Under the pieces are notes generated by a model. The model was not told where the DNA came from and did no database searches. It saw only the letters and a program-made list of their open reading frames with translations. This document shows, in pieces, positions 12,295-20,371 of a stretch of 46,470 nucleotides of DNA. Origin of the DNA: Desulfobacteraceae bacterium UBA2174 (GTDB taxonomy: Bacteria > Desulfobacterota > Desulfobacteria > Desulfobacterales > UBA2174); the NCBI GenBank assembly GCA_002327445.1, contig DCWA01000045.1, positions 1-46,470 of the forward strand. The letters are read 5' to 3'. Made by a program: the position numbers and the translations under genes. Each line of letters begins with the position of its first letter. Position 1 is the stretch's first letter.

Positions 12295-12989
12295 GAAAAA
12301 ACTCCTTGATCGAAAATTTCCCGTCGGTTGTGCCGGTGATCCACCAGGTACAGCAACCTGGCCTTGGTGCGCAGTTTGGCCAGCAGCTCGGGCAGCCGGC
12401 TGCGCTCCAGGTTGTAGGCGCGGATGTAGATCTTGCGAAAGCCTTCCGGGACGCGGTCATAGGAAGACAGGATGCTGAGCAGGCGTCCATCGTAGGCGCG
12501 GATTTCGTCGGTGAGCTGCTTGATGGACCCGGGCTGGTCCGGTGCCAGAAACGCCAGCTGGAGCCCTTGATGTTGGCCGCCCAGGCCGGTCAGGACGACC
12601 AGCAGACGGTTGACTTCCGCCTGGGTGATGACGCCGACGATCTGCCCCTCCTCCACCACCGGCACTCCGGAAATCCGGTGGCGCAGCAACACCGCCGCGG
12701 TCTCCTCCACGGTGAAATCGGGTGGAACGCTGATGGCCGGTGAACTCATGATGCTGGCCACCTTGATTTTGGAAAGCAGATAGAGCAGTTCGTGGACTTC
12801 GAGGCTGGTGGCCTCGGAGGCCGAAGCCCGTTTCAGATCCCGGTCGGTGACCACTCCCACCAGGCGCCCCTGCCGGGTCACCGGCAGCAGACGGCCTTCG
12901 TTTTGCTTCATCAACTTGATGGCATTTTCCATCGAGTCTTCGGCTTCGATGGTCTCAACCTTCGGGTGCATCCAGTATTTGACCAGCAT
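12264..12989 (-). CDS. Two-CBS-domain protein with ACT-like C-terminus
   Basis: A 241-aa protein. Tandem CBS domains occupy residues 1-140 (the first begins at MLVKYWMHPKVETIEAEDSM, the second contains ASIMSSPAISV and GVPVVEEGQIVGVIT). An ACT-like segment at about 150-225 begins QLAFLAPDQPGSI. Such proteins sense adenylates or other small ligands. The ATG at 12989 has a strong AAAGGAGG upstream, which decides the start against 13037. It overlaps the single-CBS gene by 35 nt and the universal stress gene by 31 nt. Confidence 0.9.
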   Translation of the reverse strand: MLVKYWMHPKVETIEAEDSMENAIKLMKQNEGRLLPVTRQGRLVGVVTDRDLKRASASEATSLEVHELLYLLSKIKVASIMSSPAISVPPDFTVEETAAVLLRHRISGVPVVEEGQIVGVITQAEVNRLLVVLTGLGGQHQGLQLAFLAPDQPGSIKQLTDEIRAYDGRLLSILSSYDRVPEGFRKIYIRAYNLERSRLPELLAKLRTKARLLYLVDHRHNRREIFDQGVFSCPETKPSAS

Positions 12990-13314
12990 GGCGTCCTCCT
13001 TTGCGCGACAACGGCATGGGTTCGGGTTTCCCGTCATGATCGCTCCGGTCGCCTTCCCGTTGCCGCGCCGATACGGCCAGCGTCCGGTCGATCTGTCCCA
13101 GGGTGACGACCCCCATCATGCTGCCGGTACCGTCGACCACAGGCACGGCCTCCAAGCGGTGGCGACGGAGCACCGCCAAGGTTTCGGCCACCGAAAAATC
13201 CGGCGGCACAATGATCTTCGACGGCATCATGATCCGGCACACTTTGATCCGGTACAGATCCCCGATATCGCTCTTTTCCTGGCCGGTTTTCATCCTGACC
13301 GCGAATCTCTCCAT
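12955..13314 (-). CDS. Small CBS-domain protein
   Basis: A 119-aa protein with about one CBS repeat: KVCRIMMPSKIIVPPDFSVAE and LEAVPVVDGTGSMMGVVT are recognisable. A Bateman module normally needs two repeats, so it may dimerise or pair with the neighbouring two-CBS protein. AAGGAG lies before the ATG at 13314. The last about 35 residues are basic, low-complexity, and partly overlap the next gene; the C-terminal tail may be the by-product of a frame slip. Confidence 0.75.
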   Translation of the reverse strand: MERFAVRMKTGQEKSDIGDLYRIKVCRIMMPSKIIVPPDFSVAETLAVLRRHRLEAVPVVDGTGSMMGVVTLGQIDRTLAVSARQREGDRSDHDGKPEPMPLSRKGGRHAGQILDAPEG

Positions 13315-13364
13315 CGTCTTGTCTCCTTGCTTTTCCGATTACCAGGGCGGTCCGCCCGGGCATC

Positions 13365-13832
13365 TCAACCTTTCTTTTTCTCCGGCCTCAGGCTCAGCAG
13401 CGGAACCGGGCAGCGCTGGTACATCTTCTGGGCGCAGGAGCCGATGACGGTGTCGGCGAGGTTGCCGCGCCCCTTGGTGCTCATGATCAGCAGATCGGCG
13501 CGTTTTTCGACGATCTGTTCCAGCAACCCCAGGTAGGGCACGCCGACCACCACCACAGTCTCCACCGGGAGGTCGGCCCCGCCGGCTTCCGCCAACAAGC
13601 CTTGCAGGCTGCGGGTGCGCTCCTCGGTCTGCTGCTCGATGTAGTCCACCAACGAAAAGTCGCTCTGGCCGTAGAGCACCCGTTCGATGGTGTTGACATC
13701 CCGCTGGTTGATCACGTTGACCAGGGTCAAGCTCGCCCCCAGCGGTCGTGCCAGCGCGACCCCGTGGTTCACCGCAGCTTGGCTGTAGGATGAAAAATCG
13801 ACTGCCACCATGATCCGTTGGTAGAGCGCCAT
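13365..13832 (-). CDS. Universal stress protein (UspA family), copy 2
   Basis: A 155-aa UspA-fold protein beginning ALYQRIMVAVDFSSYS. The C-terminal motif STKGRGNLADTVIGS keeps the 9-residue spacing and GS, with Ser replacing the first Gly. The ATG at 13832 has CGGAGG upstream; an earlier start at 13853 has none. First gene of the stress operon, directly downstream of a sigma-54-type promoter at 13900-13914. Confidence 0.9.
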   Translation of the reverse strand: MALYQRIMVAVDFSSYSQAAVNHGVALARPLGASLTLVNVINQRDVNTIERVLYGQSDFSLVDYIEQQTEERTRSLQGLLAEAGGADLPVETVVVVGVPYLGLLEQIVEKRADLLIMSTKGRGNLADTVIGSCAQKMYQRCPVPLLSLRPEKKKG

Positions 13833-13899
13833 AAAAACCTCCGTCGGTTGCATTGTTGCGGCCGCCAGGGCACGAAAAACCGCCCTGCCATGGATTCAA

Positions 13900-13914
13900 G
13901 CAAACCTCATGCCA
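13900..13914 (-). promoter_or_regulatory. Sigma-54 promoter of the stress operon
   Basis: The minus strand reads TGGCATGAGGTTTGC, with GG at -24 and GC at -12 in the required spacing (consensus TGGCACG-N4-TTGC). Transcription would start near 13889, about 57 nt before the universal stress ATG. It lies just beyond the end of the NtrC-type gene. A palindrome at 14007-14021 sits about 100 bp upstream. Confidence 0.75.
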
Positions 13915-13937
13915 CCGAATCCGAGCGACCAGACTTC

Positions 13938-13954
13938 CAAGTACTTGATATCAA
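13938..13954. promoter_or_regulatory. Overlapping palindromes upstream of the stress promoter
   Basis: CAAGTACTTG (13938-13947) and TTGATATCAA (13945-13954) are two perfect 10-bp palindromes sharing three bases. They lie 25-40 bp upstream of the -24 element. They could bind a regulator or a bending protein. Confidence 0.35.
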
Positions 13955-14006
13955 AAGAGATAAAAAATGAGAAAGAAGGATGGGAAGCCAGCGGGTGTCG
14001 GCCGGG

Positions 14007-14021
14007 TTGACAGGCTGGAAA
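14007..14021. promoter_or_regulatory. Candidate enhancer site for the sigma-54 activator
   Basis: TTGACAGGCTGGAAA is an imperfect palindrome centred on CAGGCTG at 14014, 102 bp upstream of the -24 element at 13912. It resembles the sites at 22297-22313 and 33835-33851. It abuts the stop codon of the NtrC-type regulator gene, a possible autogenous or neighbour regulator. Confidence 0.5.
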
Positions 14022-14024
14022 CGA

Positions 14025-15449
14025 TCAGTCTTCCTTGACGGCGGTTTCGATCCGCAGCCCGTACTTGTCGATCTTGGCGTGCAGGGTGGGCCTGGAGAGG
14101 CCGAGCAGCTTGGCGGCCTTGGAGCGGTTGCCGCCGCACAGGTCGATGGCCTCGCGCACCAGGATGCTGGCCACGGCGTCCATGCAGCGGTCGAAGCGGT
14201 CCTCGTCCTTGCCGGTGGTGAGCATCTGCATTGCCCACCCGCGCAGGTCCGACCCCCGGGGCGCCGGTTCCGCGCTGGCGACGGCCTCCTCTGTGGCCTG
14301 GGCGATATCCTCGACCGCCAAGGGCGCTCCCCGGCTGAAAATCAGGGCCTTTTGCAGCGTGTTGGACAATTCGCGCACGTTGCCCGGCCAGGGCGCGCCC
14401 TGCAGCAGGGCGGTCGCCTCGGCGCTCAGGCCGGGGTTTTCGATCCCGGCCTCGGCGGCATGGCGGGCCAGGAAGTATTCGGCCAGGGCCGGAATGTCGT
14501 CCCGGCGCTGGGCCAGGGGCGGCAACCAGATGGTGACCACCTTGAGCCGGTAGTAGAGATCCTCCCGAAATCGCCCATCGACCATGGCCGTCTCCAGGTT
14601 GCGGTTGGTGGCGGCGATGATGCGCACGTCCACCGGAATGGTCTGGCGCCCGCCGAGCCGTTCGAGGCTGCGCTCCTGGAGCAGGCGCAGGATTTTGGCC
14701 TGCAAGCCGAAGGGCATGTCGCCGATCTCGTCGAGGAACACCGTGCCGCCATTGGCCTGCTCCAGCTTGCCGATGCGCCGGTGCACCGCCCCGGTGAAGG
14801 CCCCCTTTTCGTAGCCGAACAGCTCGCTTTCCAGCAGCGTCTCGGGAATGGCGACGCAGTTGATCACCAGGAACGGCTTGTCGGCCCGGTCGCTGTGCTG
14901 GTAGATGGCCCGGGCCACCAGCTCCTTGCCGGTCCCCGACTCGCCGCGGATCAACACGGTGGCGTTGGTGGCCGCTACCCGCCCGATGGCCTTGTAGACC
15001 GCCTGCATGGCCGGGCTGCGCCCCACGATGGCCTCACGGGAGGCCTCGGTGGACATGGCGTCCAGGTCCACCGGGGAGCGCATGAAGCGCCCGGCTTCCA
15101 GGGCCTTGGCGATCAGAGCCAGCATGCCGGGAATGTCGAAGGGTTTGAGCACGTAATCGAAAGCCCCGCACTTGGTGGCCTCGATGGCGGTTTCGGTGGT
15201 GCCGTAGGCCGTCATGATGATCACCGGCAGCTTCGGCTCCAGGGCGTGGATCGCGCGAAAGGTTTCCAGCCCCCCCATCCCGGGCAGGCGCATGTCGAGA
15301 ATCACCAGGTCCGGGACCGCCGCGCGCATCTCCTCCAGGCCGGCCTCCCCCGACGCGGCGGTGCGCACCCGGTAGCCTTCCTCGACCATCAACTTCTCGA
15401 AGCTCTTGCGCAACTGGTCGTCGTCATCGATGATCAGGATCGTGTCCAC
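14025..15449 (-). CDS. NtrC-family sigma-54-dependent response regulator
   Basis: A 474-aa regulator: receiver at residues 1-120 (DDDD at 8-11, phosphoacceptor D52 in ILDMRLP), AAA+ domain at about 140-370, and a Fis-type helix-turn-helix at the end (GGNRSKAAKLLGLSRPTLH). The Walker A GESGTGKE, the sigma-54 contact loop GAFTGA and the Walker B VFLDEI are intact, so it should activate sigma-54 promoters. I chose the GTG at 15449 because AAGGAGG lies upstream; it overlaps the kinase gene by 26 nt, so the pair is coupled. Likely phosphorylated by the adjacent kinase. Confidence 0.95.
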   Translation of the reverse strand: MDTILIIDDDDQLRKSFEKLMVEEGYRVRTAASGEAGLEEMRAAVPDLVILDMRLPGMGGLETFRAIHALEPKLPVIIMTAYGTTETAIEATKCGAFDYVLKPFDIPGMLALIAKALEAGRFMRSPVDLDAMSTEASREAIVGRSPAMQAVYKAIGRVAATNATVLIRGESGTGKELVARAIYQHSDRADKPFLVINCVAIPETLLESELFGYEKGAFTGAVHRRIGKLEQANGGTVFLDEIGDMPFGLQAKILRLLQERSLERLGGRQTIPVDVRIIAATNRNLETAMVDGRFREDLYYRLKVVTIWLPPLAQRRDDIPALAEYFLARHAAEAGIENPGLSAEATALLQGAPWPGNVRELSNTLQKALIFSRGAPLAVEDIAQATEEAVASAEPAPRGSDLRGWAMQMLTTGKDEDRFDRCMDAVASILVREAIDLCGGNRSKAAKLLGLSRPTLHAKIDKYGLRIETAVKED

Positions 15450-16908
15450 CCTCGGCCTCCTTGATCGGCAGGGAAACGGTAAACGCGGCACCCCCGCCCG
15501 GCCCGGCCTCCACGTCGAGCCAGCCGCCGTGCTCGGCGATGATCCGCACCGCGATGCTCAGTCCCAACCCCGTTCCCTCCTCCTTGGTGGTGAAAAACGG
15601 CTGGAGAATCTTTTCCCGCAGCCCTTCGGGAACGCCCGGCCCGTTGTCCACCACCCGCAACCGGGCCACCGGCCCCCGGGACGGCGCCACCGCCGTCTGC
15701 TCGTGGATGTCGATGCGCCCCTCGCGCCCGATGGCCTCGCAGGCGTTGACGATCAGGTTCACCAGCACTTCCTTGAGCTGCTCGGGGTCGCCGCTGATCT
15801 CGGGCAGCGGCGCCAGGCGGTGCACCGTGACGGTCACCTCGTAGGCCTTGAGCCGGTGCTCCAGCAACTGCAGGGCCATGTCCACCACCGTCGAGGGGCT
15901 CACCGGCTGCATCTTGAGCTTCGGCGGCCGGGAAAACTCGAGAAAGTTCTGCACGATGGTATCCACGTGCCGGATCTCCTGGCCGATGACGTCGAAGTCT
16001 TCCTTCTGGGCCGGGGTCAGGTCCAGGGTGCGATTGAGGGAAAACAGGCGCATTTTGATGGAGGTGAACGGGTTGCGGATGCTGTGGGCCATCCCGGCGG
16101 CCAGCTTGCCTACCATGGCCATCTTTTCGCTTTGCAGCAGGTGCTCGCGGCTCTTGGCCAATTCGATCTGGGTCTGGTCCACGTCGGCGATGAGCCCCCG
16201 CACGCCGCGGTTGAGGGCCGCCACCACATCCAGTTCCCCGCCGCCGTTGTCCGCGTGCCGTCCGGTGGCCCGCTGGAGCTGCTGCAAGGGGCGCAGGATC
16301 TGGATGCCCAGGATAAAGGCCAGGACCCCGGCGCAGGCGAGGCAGACCAGAATCGTGGCGGCGGCGATGACCCGCAGCCGGAAGGCATCCTTGGCGGCGG
16401 CCGCGGTGAGACCGGCAATCTTCTCGCCGTGCTGCCGCTTGTAGTCCTCGCACAGCTCGATGATGGAAAAGAATTGCTGCCGCACCTCCCGGTGCAGCCG
16501 GGCCCCGGCCTCGCGCTGGCCGCCGCGGTAGTAGGCGATCACCTGGTCCTTGGATTCCACGTAGCGGCGGTATTCGTCCTCGATGCGGGCGATGCCGTCG
16601 CGCAGGGACGGGCTCTGGGCCAGGCGCCGCGCCTCGGCGAGCCGGTCGATGAAAATCTGCCGATACTGGCCGAGCTGCCGGAGCCAGGTGGGATCGTCAT
16701 CGAGGAGGTAATAGGTCACGAACCCCTTCTGGTTGACCAGGGCCGCCTCGAGCTCGCCGGCCACCCTGAAGGCCGCCAGCCCCTCCCGGGTGATCCCGGT
16801 GAGCAGGGCTTCCATGCGGTACGTGTACCCGATCATCACCAGGGCGCCGAGGAGACTGAACCCCGTCAGGGCCACCAGGGTCAGGTAAAACCGTTGTTTC
16901 AGTGTCAT
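15424..16908 (-). CDS. Membrane sensor histidine kinase, partner of the NtrC-type regulator
   Basis: A 494-aa kinase. TM1 is at about 9-28, a helical periplasmic region at 30-175 (four-helix or CHASE3-like), TM2 at about 179-202, then a HAMP-like linker, HisKA and HATPase. The H-box reads GMAHSIRNPFTS: H275 is present but the usual acidic residue after it (E/D) is Ser, which may change phosphatase or autokinase balance. N-box NLIVNACEAI, G1 DNGPGVP and G2 GTGLGLS are normal. The start follows PEP-synthase-like copy 1 by 15 bp, in the same operon. Confidence 0.92.
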   Translation of the reverse strand: MTLKQRFYLTLVALTGFSLLGALVMIGYTYRMEALLTGITREGLAAFRVAGELEAALVNQKGFVTYYLLDDDPTWLRQLGQYRQIFIDRLAEARRLAQSPSLRDGIARIEDEYRRYVESKDQVIAYYRGGQREAGARLHREVRQQFFSIIELCEDYKRQHGEKIAGLTAAAAKDAFRLRVIAAATILVCLACAGVLAFILGIQILRPLQQLQRATGRHADNGGGELDVVAALNRGVRGLIADVDQTQIELAKSREHLLQSEKMAMVGKLAAGMAHSIRNPFTSIKMRLFSLNRTLDLTPAQKEDFDVIGQEIRHVDTIVQNFLEFSRPPKLKMQPVSPSTVVDMALQLLEHRLKAYEVTVTVHRLAPLPEISGDPEQLKEVLVNLIVNACEAIGREGRIDIHEQTAVAPSRGPVARLRVVDNGPGVPEGLREKILQPFFTTKEEGTGLGLSIAVRIIAEHGGWLDVEAGPGGGAAFTVSLPIKEAEGGHDPDHR

Positions 16909-16923
16909 CCCGTGCCCTTTCCC

Positions 16924-19539
16924 TCAGGCCGGAACCGGCGATCCCGCGCCGGCGAGCTGGCCGATTTGATCTTCAAGCTTGCGCCGGTAACGGGCTACCG
17001 TGTCACTGCTGGCCATCACCATGTCCAACTGCCGGGTGTGAATGATCAGGTAGCCGAGGATCCTGAGGGCGCGCTGCATCGCCTCCGGCTTTTCATCCTC
17101 GATGCGCGCCGCCAGCGCGTCCTCCCGGATCGAAACCGAGAACCCGTGGGCCTCGAGGATCTCCCCCACGAAGGTCACCCGCTGAACCCGCCGGCCCTCG
17201 TCCGCCGCCCCGCCCTTGAAGCGGAAGGTGGCGTAGTTTTCCCCGCGCCGATCGCCCACCATGGCTTCCACGGAGCAAAAATGAAACCCCAGGCGCGACT
17301 GGAGGCTGCAGTAGTGCCGGGAAATCATGAAGTAGTTGCGGTTGGCCAGGCTCGAACGTACCGTGGGCACCAGGGCGCGATTGGTCGTGGCCTGGAACAT
17401 CACGGCCATCATCCCCCGGCTGTCCACCGGCGGCGGCCCCTCCCAGGCAAAGGCCGTGATCCCCTCCCAGAGCGCCAGCATGGGTATGGAGACGATGTCT
17501 TCCAGCCGAGCGTAGCGCGCTTCCGTCCGGCGGGCCAGCCCGTCGTCCAGATCCAGCACCCACCATTGCATCGGGATGTCGGTGAAGAGCTGCTTGCTGG
17601 AGCGTTCGGGAAAATCGTGGTGTTTGCCGAAGGAGAACATCTCGTGCACCGCCTTTTCATGGCAGAAGCGCGTGATGTCGTGCAGGGTGCGGCAGCGCTG
17701 GGGCCGGAAGGCGGGGCTGTCCGGATCCAGCAGGGTGAGCGGCACGATGTGGTCCGCCGCCCGGCGCAGGGCCTCGTACACCGGGCTGCCCGCCATGGGA
17801 TGGACCGGCCGGGGCCTGGCGGCGAGCAGCGATTCGATGCGCCCGTCATAGACCGCCATCCCGTCGGCGTCCACCGTGACGATACCGGCCCCATGGAGCA
17901 CCGCCACGGCACCCTCGACGCCCATCAGCGCCGGCACGCCGAATTCCCGGGCCACGTTGGCCAGATGCCCGGCGATGCTCCCTTGTTCGGTGACCACCGC
18001 CGCGGCCCGGTCCAACAGCGAGGCCCATCGCGGCAGGGCCAGGGCCGCCACCAGCACCGCACCGGGAGGAAAGGCCAGGGCGTCGGCATCCCGGCGCACG
18101 ACAAACACCGGCCCGGCTCCCGCCCCGGTGCTGGCGGTTTGTCCGCCGCGCAGCCGTACCGGCGCTTCCGGTGGGGGAGACGCGGTGGGGGCTTCGGCCT
18201 CGAGGGGGTGAAGCTGGAGGGGCCGGCACTGGAGCAGGTGGATCCGTCCCTGGTGATCCAGGGCCCACTCGAGGTCCCGGGGCCCGCCCTGGTCGGCTTC
18301 GACGGCCGCGGCCAGGCGAGCCAGGTCGCGCACCCGGTCCGGGTCGAGGGAAGGCCGACGCCGGTCGGCGGGGTCGTTCTCCAGGCGGATGAGCCCCTCG
18401 TCGGGATGGCGGACGAACCGGATCGCCTTGTCGCCGATTTGCCGGGCCACCAGCGCCGGTTCCGGATGCCGGCGCGCCACGAACAGGTCGGCCGCCACGC
18501 CTCCGTCCACCACCGACTTTGGCAGTCCCCAGGCGCTGTGGATCAGGATTTCGTCCGCGTCCGGCTTCAAGGGATTGCGGGTGTACACTACCCCGCCGGC
18601 CACCGCGTCCACCATCGGCATGCACCCGACGCACATGGCCACATCCTCGTCGCGGATTCCCCGGGCCAGGCGGTAGCGCATCGCCGCCACCCCGTACTTG
18701 CTCGCCACCACCTCCTTGTAGGCTTGCAGCAGATTGTCCGGGCTCACGTTGAGCTGGCTGCGGTATTGGCCGGCGAAGGAGGTGCCGGCCTCATCTTCCC
18801 CCAGGGCGCTGGAACGCACCGCCAGGCGCAGGGCACTCTCTTCCGCCGCCAGTGGCGCGAGGACCGCCGTGATGGCGGCCTGCAGGTCCTCCGGTACCTC
18901 GGCCCGGATGATCGACTGCTGCAAGTCGGCGCTGAGGGTGTACAGCTCGTCCGGCCGCCGGATGTCGGCGGCCTGGAGGCGGCGGTTGATCTCGGTCTGC
19001 AAGTCCGAATGGGCCATGAAGCGGGCAAACCCGGCCGCGGTGACCACGAAGCCCCCCGGCGGCGCCAACCCCATCCGGCTGGCCAGGTCCGCCAGGTTGG
19101 CCATCTTGGCTCCCACCAGATCCGCCTGCTCCGGCCGGACATCGGCCAGAGCCAGGACCAGCGGCCCCTGCCGGGATAGCGGCGGCGGCGCGACGAGGCG
19201 GTTGATCTCGGCTTCGATCTCCCGGAAACGCTCCGGCAGGGCGGTGTAGGCGCCCGGGGCCAATTCGTTGAGGTGCCGCACGATGGCGAACACCGTCGCC
19301 GAAAGGCGGGTGCAGCGGGAGCGCACAAAGGTCATGCCGAAGGGCGCCTGCTCCGCCAAGACCGCCTGGATTTCGGCCATGATTTCCAGGGCCTTGTTGT
19401 TGGCGGCGAGCAGGAGCTTGAAGTGGTGGTAGCGGGTCTGGAAGGCGATCCTCAACGCCTCGACCTCCGCGGGCGGGCGCGGCGGCTTAGGGGCGGTCCG
19501 CCCCAGCCAGCGTCTCAGGGTGTCGAGGATCGAAGGCAT
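16924..19539 (-). CDS. PEP-synthase-like ATP-grasp/phosphohistidine protein with novel C-terminal domain, copy 1
   Basis: 871 aa. Residues 25-120 form a helical domain shared with copy 2. Residues 130-440 form a PPDK_N-type ATP-binding domain: VGAKMANLADL, VRSSALGEDEAGTSFAGQY, GVVYTRNPL, DLEWALDHQGRIHLLQCRPL. The swivelling phosphohistidine domain follows, with TEQGSIAGHLANVAREFGVP carrying H525. The TIM barrel that binds PEP/pyruvate in PpsA and PpdK is not recognisable. Instead about 270 residues carry LHDITRFCHEKA, SRLGFHF, FRFKGGAADEGRR and TRQLDMVMA, all conserved in copy 2. By family logic it would phosphorylate H525 from ATP and pass the phosphate to an unknown acceptor. It is co-oriented with the TSUP gene upstream and the kinase/NtrC pair downstream. 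Confidence 0.85.
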   Translation of the reverse strand: MPSILDTLRRWLGRTAPKPPRPPAEVEALRIAFQTRYHHFKLLLAANNKALEIMAEIQAVLAEQAPFGMTFVRSRCTRLSATVFAIVRHLNELAPGAYTALPERFREIEAEINRLVAPPPLSRQGPLVLALADVRPEQADLVGAKMANLADLASRMGLAPPGGFVVTAAGFARFMAHSDLQTEINRRLQAADIRRPDELYTLSADLQQSIIRAEVPEDLQAAITAVLAPLAAEESALRLAVRSSALGEDEAGTSFAGQYRSQLNVSPDNLLQAYKEVVASKYGVAAMRYRLARGIRDEDVAMCVGCMPMVDAVAGGVVYTRNPLKPDADEILIHSAWGLPKSVVDGGVAADLFVARRHPEPALVARQIGDKAIRFVRHPDEGLIRLENDPADRRRPSLDPDRVRDLARLAAAVEADQGGPRDLEWALDHQGRIHLLQCRPLQLHPLEAEAPTASPPPEAPVRLRGGQTASTGAGAGPVFVVRRDADALAFPPGAVLVAALALPRWASLLDRAAAVVTEQGSIAGHLANVAREFGVPALMGVEGAVAVLHGAGIVTVDADGMAVYDGRIESLLAARPRPVHPMAGSPVYEALRRAADHIVPLTLLDPDSPAFRPQRCRTLHDITRFCHEKAVHEMFSFGKHHDFPERSSKQLFTDIPMQWWVLDLDDGLARRTEARYARLEDIVSIPMLALWEGITAFAWEGPPPVDSRGMMAVMFQATTNRALVPTVRSSLANRNYFMISRHYCSLQSRLGFHFCSVEAMVGDRRGENYATFRFKGGAADEGRRVQRVTFVGEILEAHGFSVSIREDALAARIEDEKPEAMQRALRILGYLIIHTRQLDMVMASSDTVARYRRKLEDQIGQLAGAGSPVPA

Positions 19540-19552
19540 AAGAAATGACTAA

Positions 19553-19668
19553 AATTTAAAATAATCTAAAATGACTAAAATGGAAAAAGCGCTCGGCTCC
19601 GGCGAAAGGGCCTGCTGTCCATCGCCTTTGCGCAATCATTTTAGTCATTTTAGTCATTTTAGTCATTT
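19553..19668. repeat. AT-rich 9-bp tandem repeats in inverted arrangement
   Basis: On the right (about 19636-19668) the unit ATTTTAGTC is repeated three times. On the left (about 19553-19582) its reverse complement GACTAAAAT occurs twice. The arms can pair into a long AT-rich stem around a GC-rich 50-nt loop. It fills the 139-bp gap between the membrane protein gene and PEP-synthase-like copy 1. It could mark an mRNA processing site, weak terminator or miniature repeat element. Confidence 0.65.
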
Positions 19669-19678
19669 CAAATTTCAT

Positions 19679-20371
19679 TCAGTGCTCCAGCCGCATGCCG
19701 GAACCCTCGAAGAGGTAGAGGATGCCGAAGCCGTACCAGAGGGTGTAGATGACGTAGAAAACGAGCGAGAAGGACACCACCGCCCAGCGTTCCGAGATCT
19801 TCTGGGCCTCGATGCCGTAGTAGTTGTAGGCCGTCTCCACGGCGCGGGACTTGACCAGGTCCAGCAGCCTGGCTTCCTTGAACCGCTCCTGCTTGGTCAG
19901 GGCTTTGCTCATGGCGACGATGGTCTTCCACCAGTTGTACATCGCCCGGCGTCCCTCGATCCCGTAACGGGCTTCCAACGCCTTGCCGTCGTTGCGGTAC
20001 ATGGCCGCCGCGTCATCCAGGGAGGCATTGAGCATTTCGCCCAGATCGCCGGCGACCTTCATCCGGGTGCCGCTGACATTGACCATCGCCCCGGCGGCGT
20101 TGAGCTGAACCGCCGCCCCGGTTGCCAGCGCCGCCTCGCCCAGATCGAATTCCAGCTCGACGGGCGCGCCTTGGAAGGCGGCGACCTGCCTGCGGGTATC
20201 GGGGATGTAATCCGCCGACCCCTTGGAAATCGAATTGTAGAGAGCATCGAGGTATTGCAGCCCGTTGTGGTCGCCGAAGAGCGGAACGAACATCACCACC
20301 AGAACCGCGGTGAAGGCGGCCATCATGGCCAATCCGATCCTGAATTCTTTTTTTCTGTCCTTGGCTTCCAT
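19679..20371 (-). CDS. Two-TM membrane protein of unknown function, TSUP partner
   Basis: 230 aa with TM1 near residues 13-32, a periplasmic region of about 160 residues, and TM2 near 195-222, ending in a short cytoplasmic tail. I do not recognise a family. Its ATG overlaps the TSUP stop by one base (TGATG), so the two are translationally coupled. The periplasmic part could bind the TSUP substrate or sense it. No signal peptide cleavage or catalytic motif is evident. Confidence 0.75.
   Translation of the reverse strand: MEAKDRKKEFRIGLAMMAAFTAVLVVMFVPLFGDHNGLQYLDALYNSISKGSADYIPDTRRQVAAFQGAPVELEFDLGEAALATGAAVQLNAAGAMVNVSGTRMKVAGDLGEMLNASLDDAAAMYRNDGKALEARYGIEGRRAMYNWWKTIVAMSKALTKQERFKEARLLDLVKSRAVETAYNYYGIEAQKISERWAVVSFSLVFYVIYTLWYGFGILYLFEGSGMRLEH

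Noticed and set aside
14025..15449. Longer start of the NtrC-type regulator at 15491
   Set aside because: The extra 14 residues are basic and lie inside the kinase gene; the GTG at 15449 has AAGGAGG and a normal receiver start.
15406..19179. 1257-codon plus-strand open frame opposite the kinase and PEP-synthase-like copy 1
   Set aside because: High-GC antisense frame: its translation is Pro/Gly/His/Arg-rich, has no recognisable motif, and lies opposite well-supported minus-strand genes.
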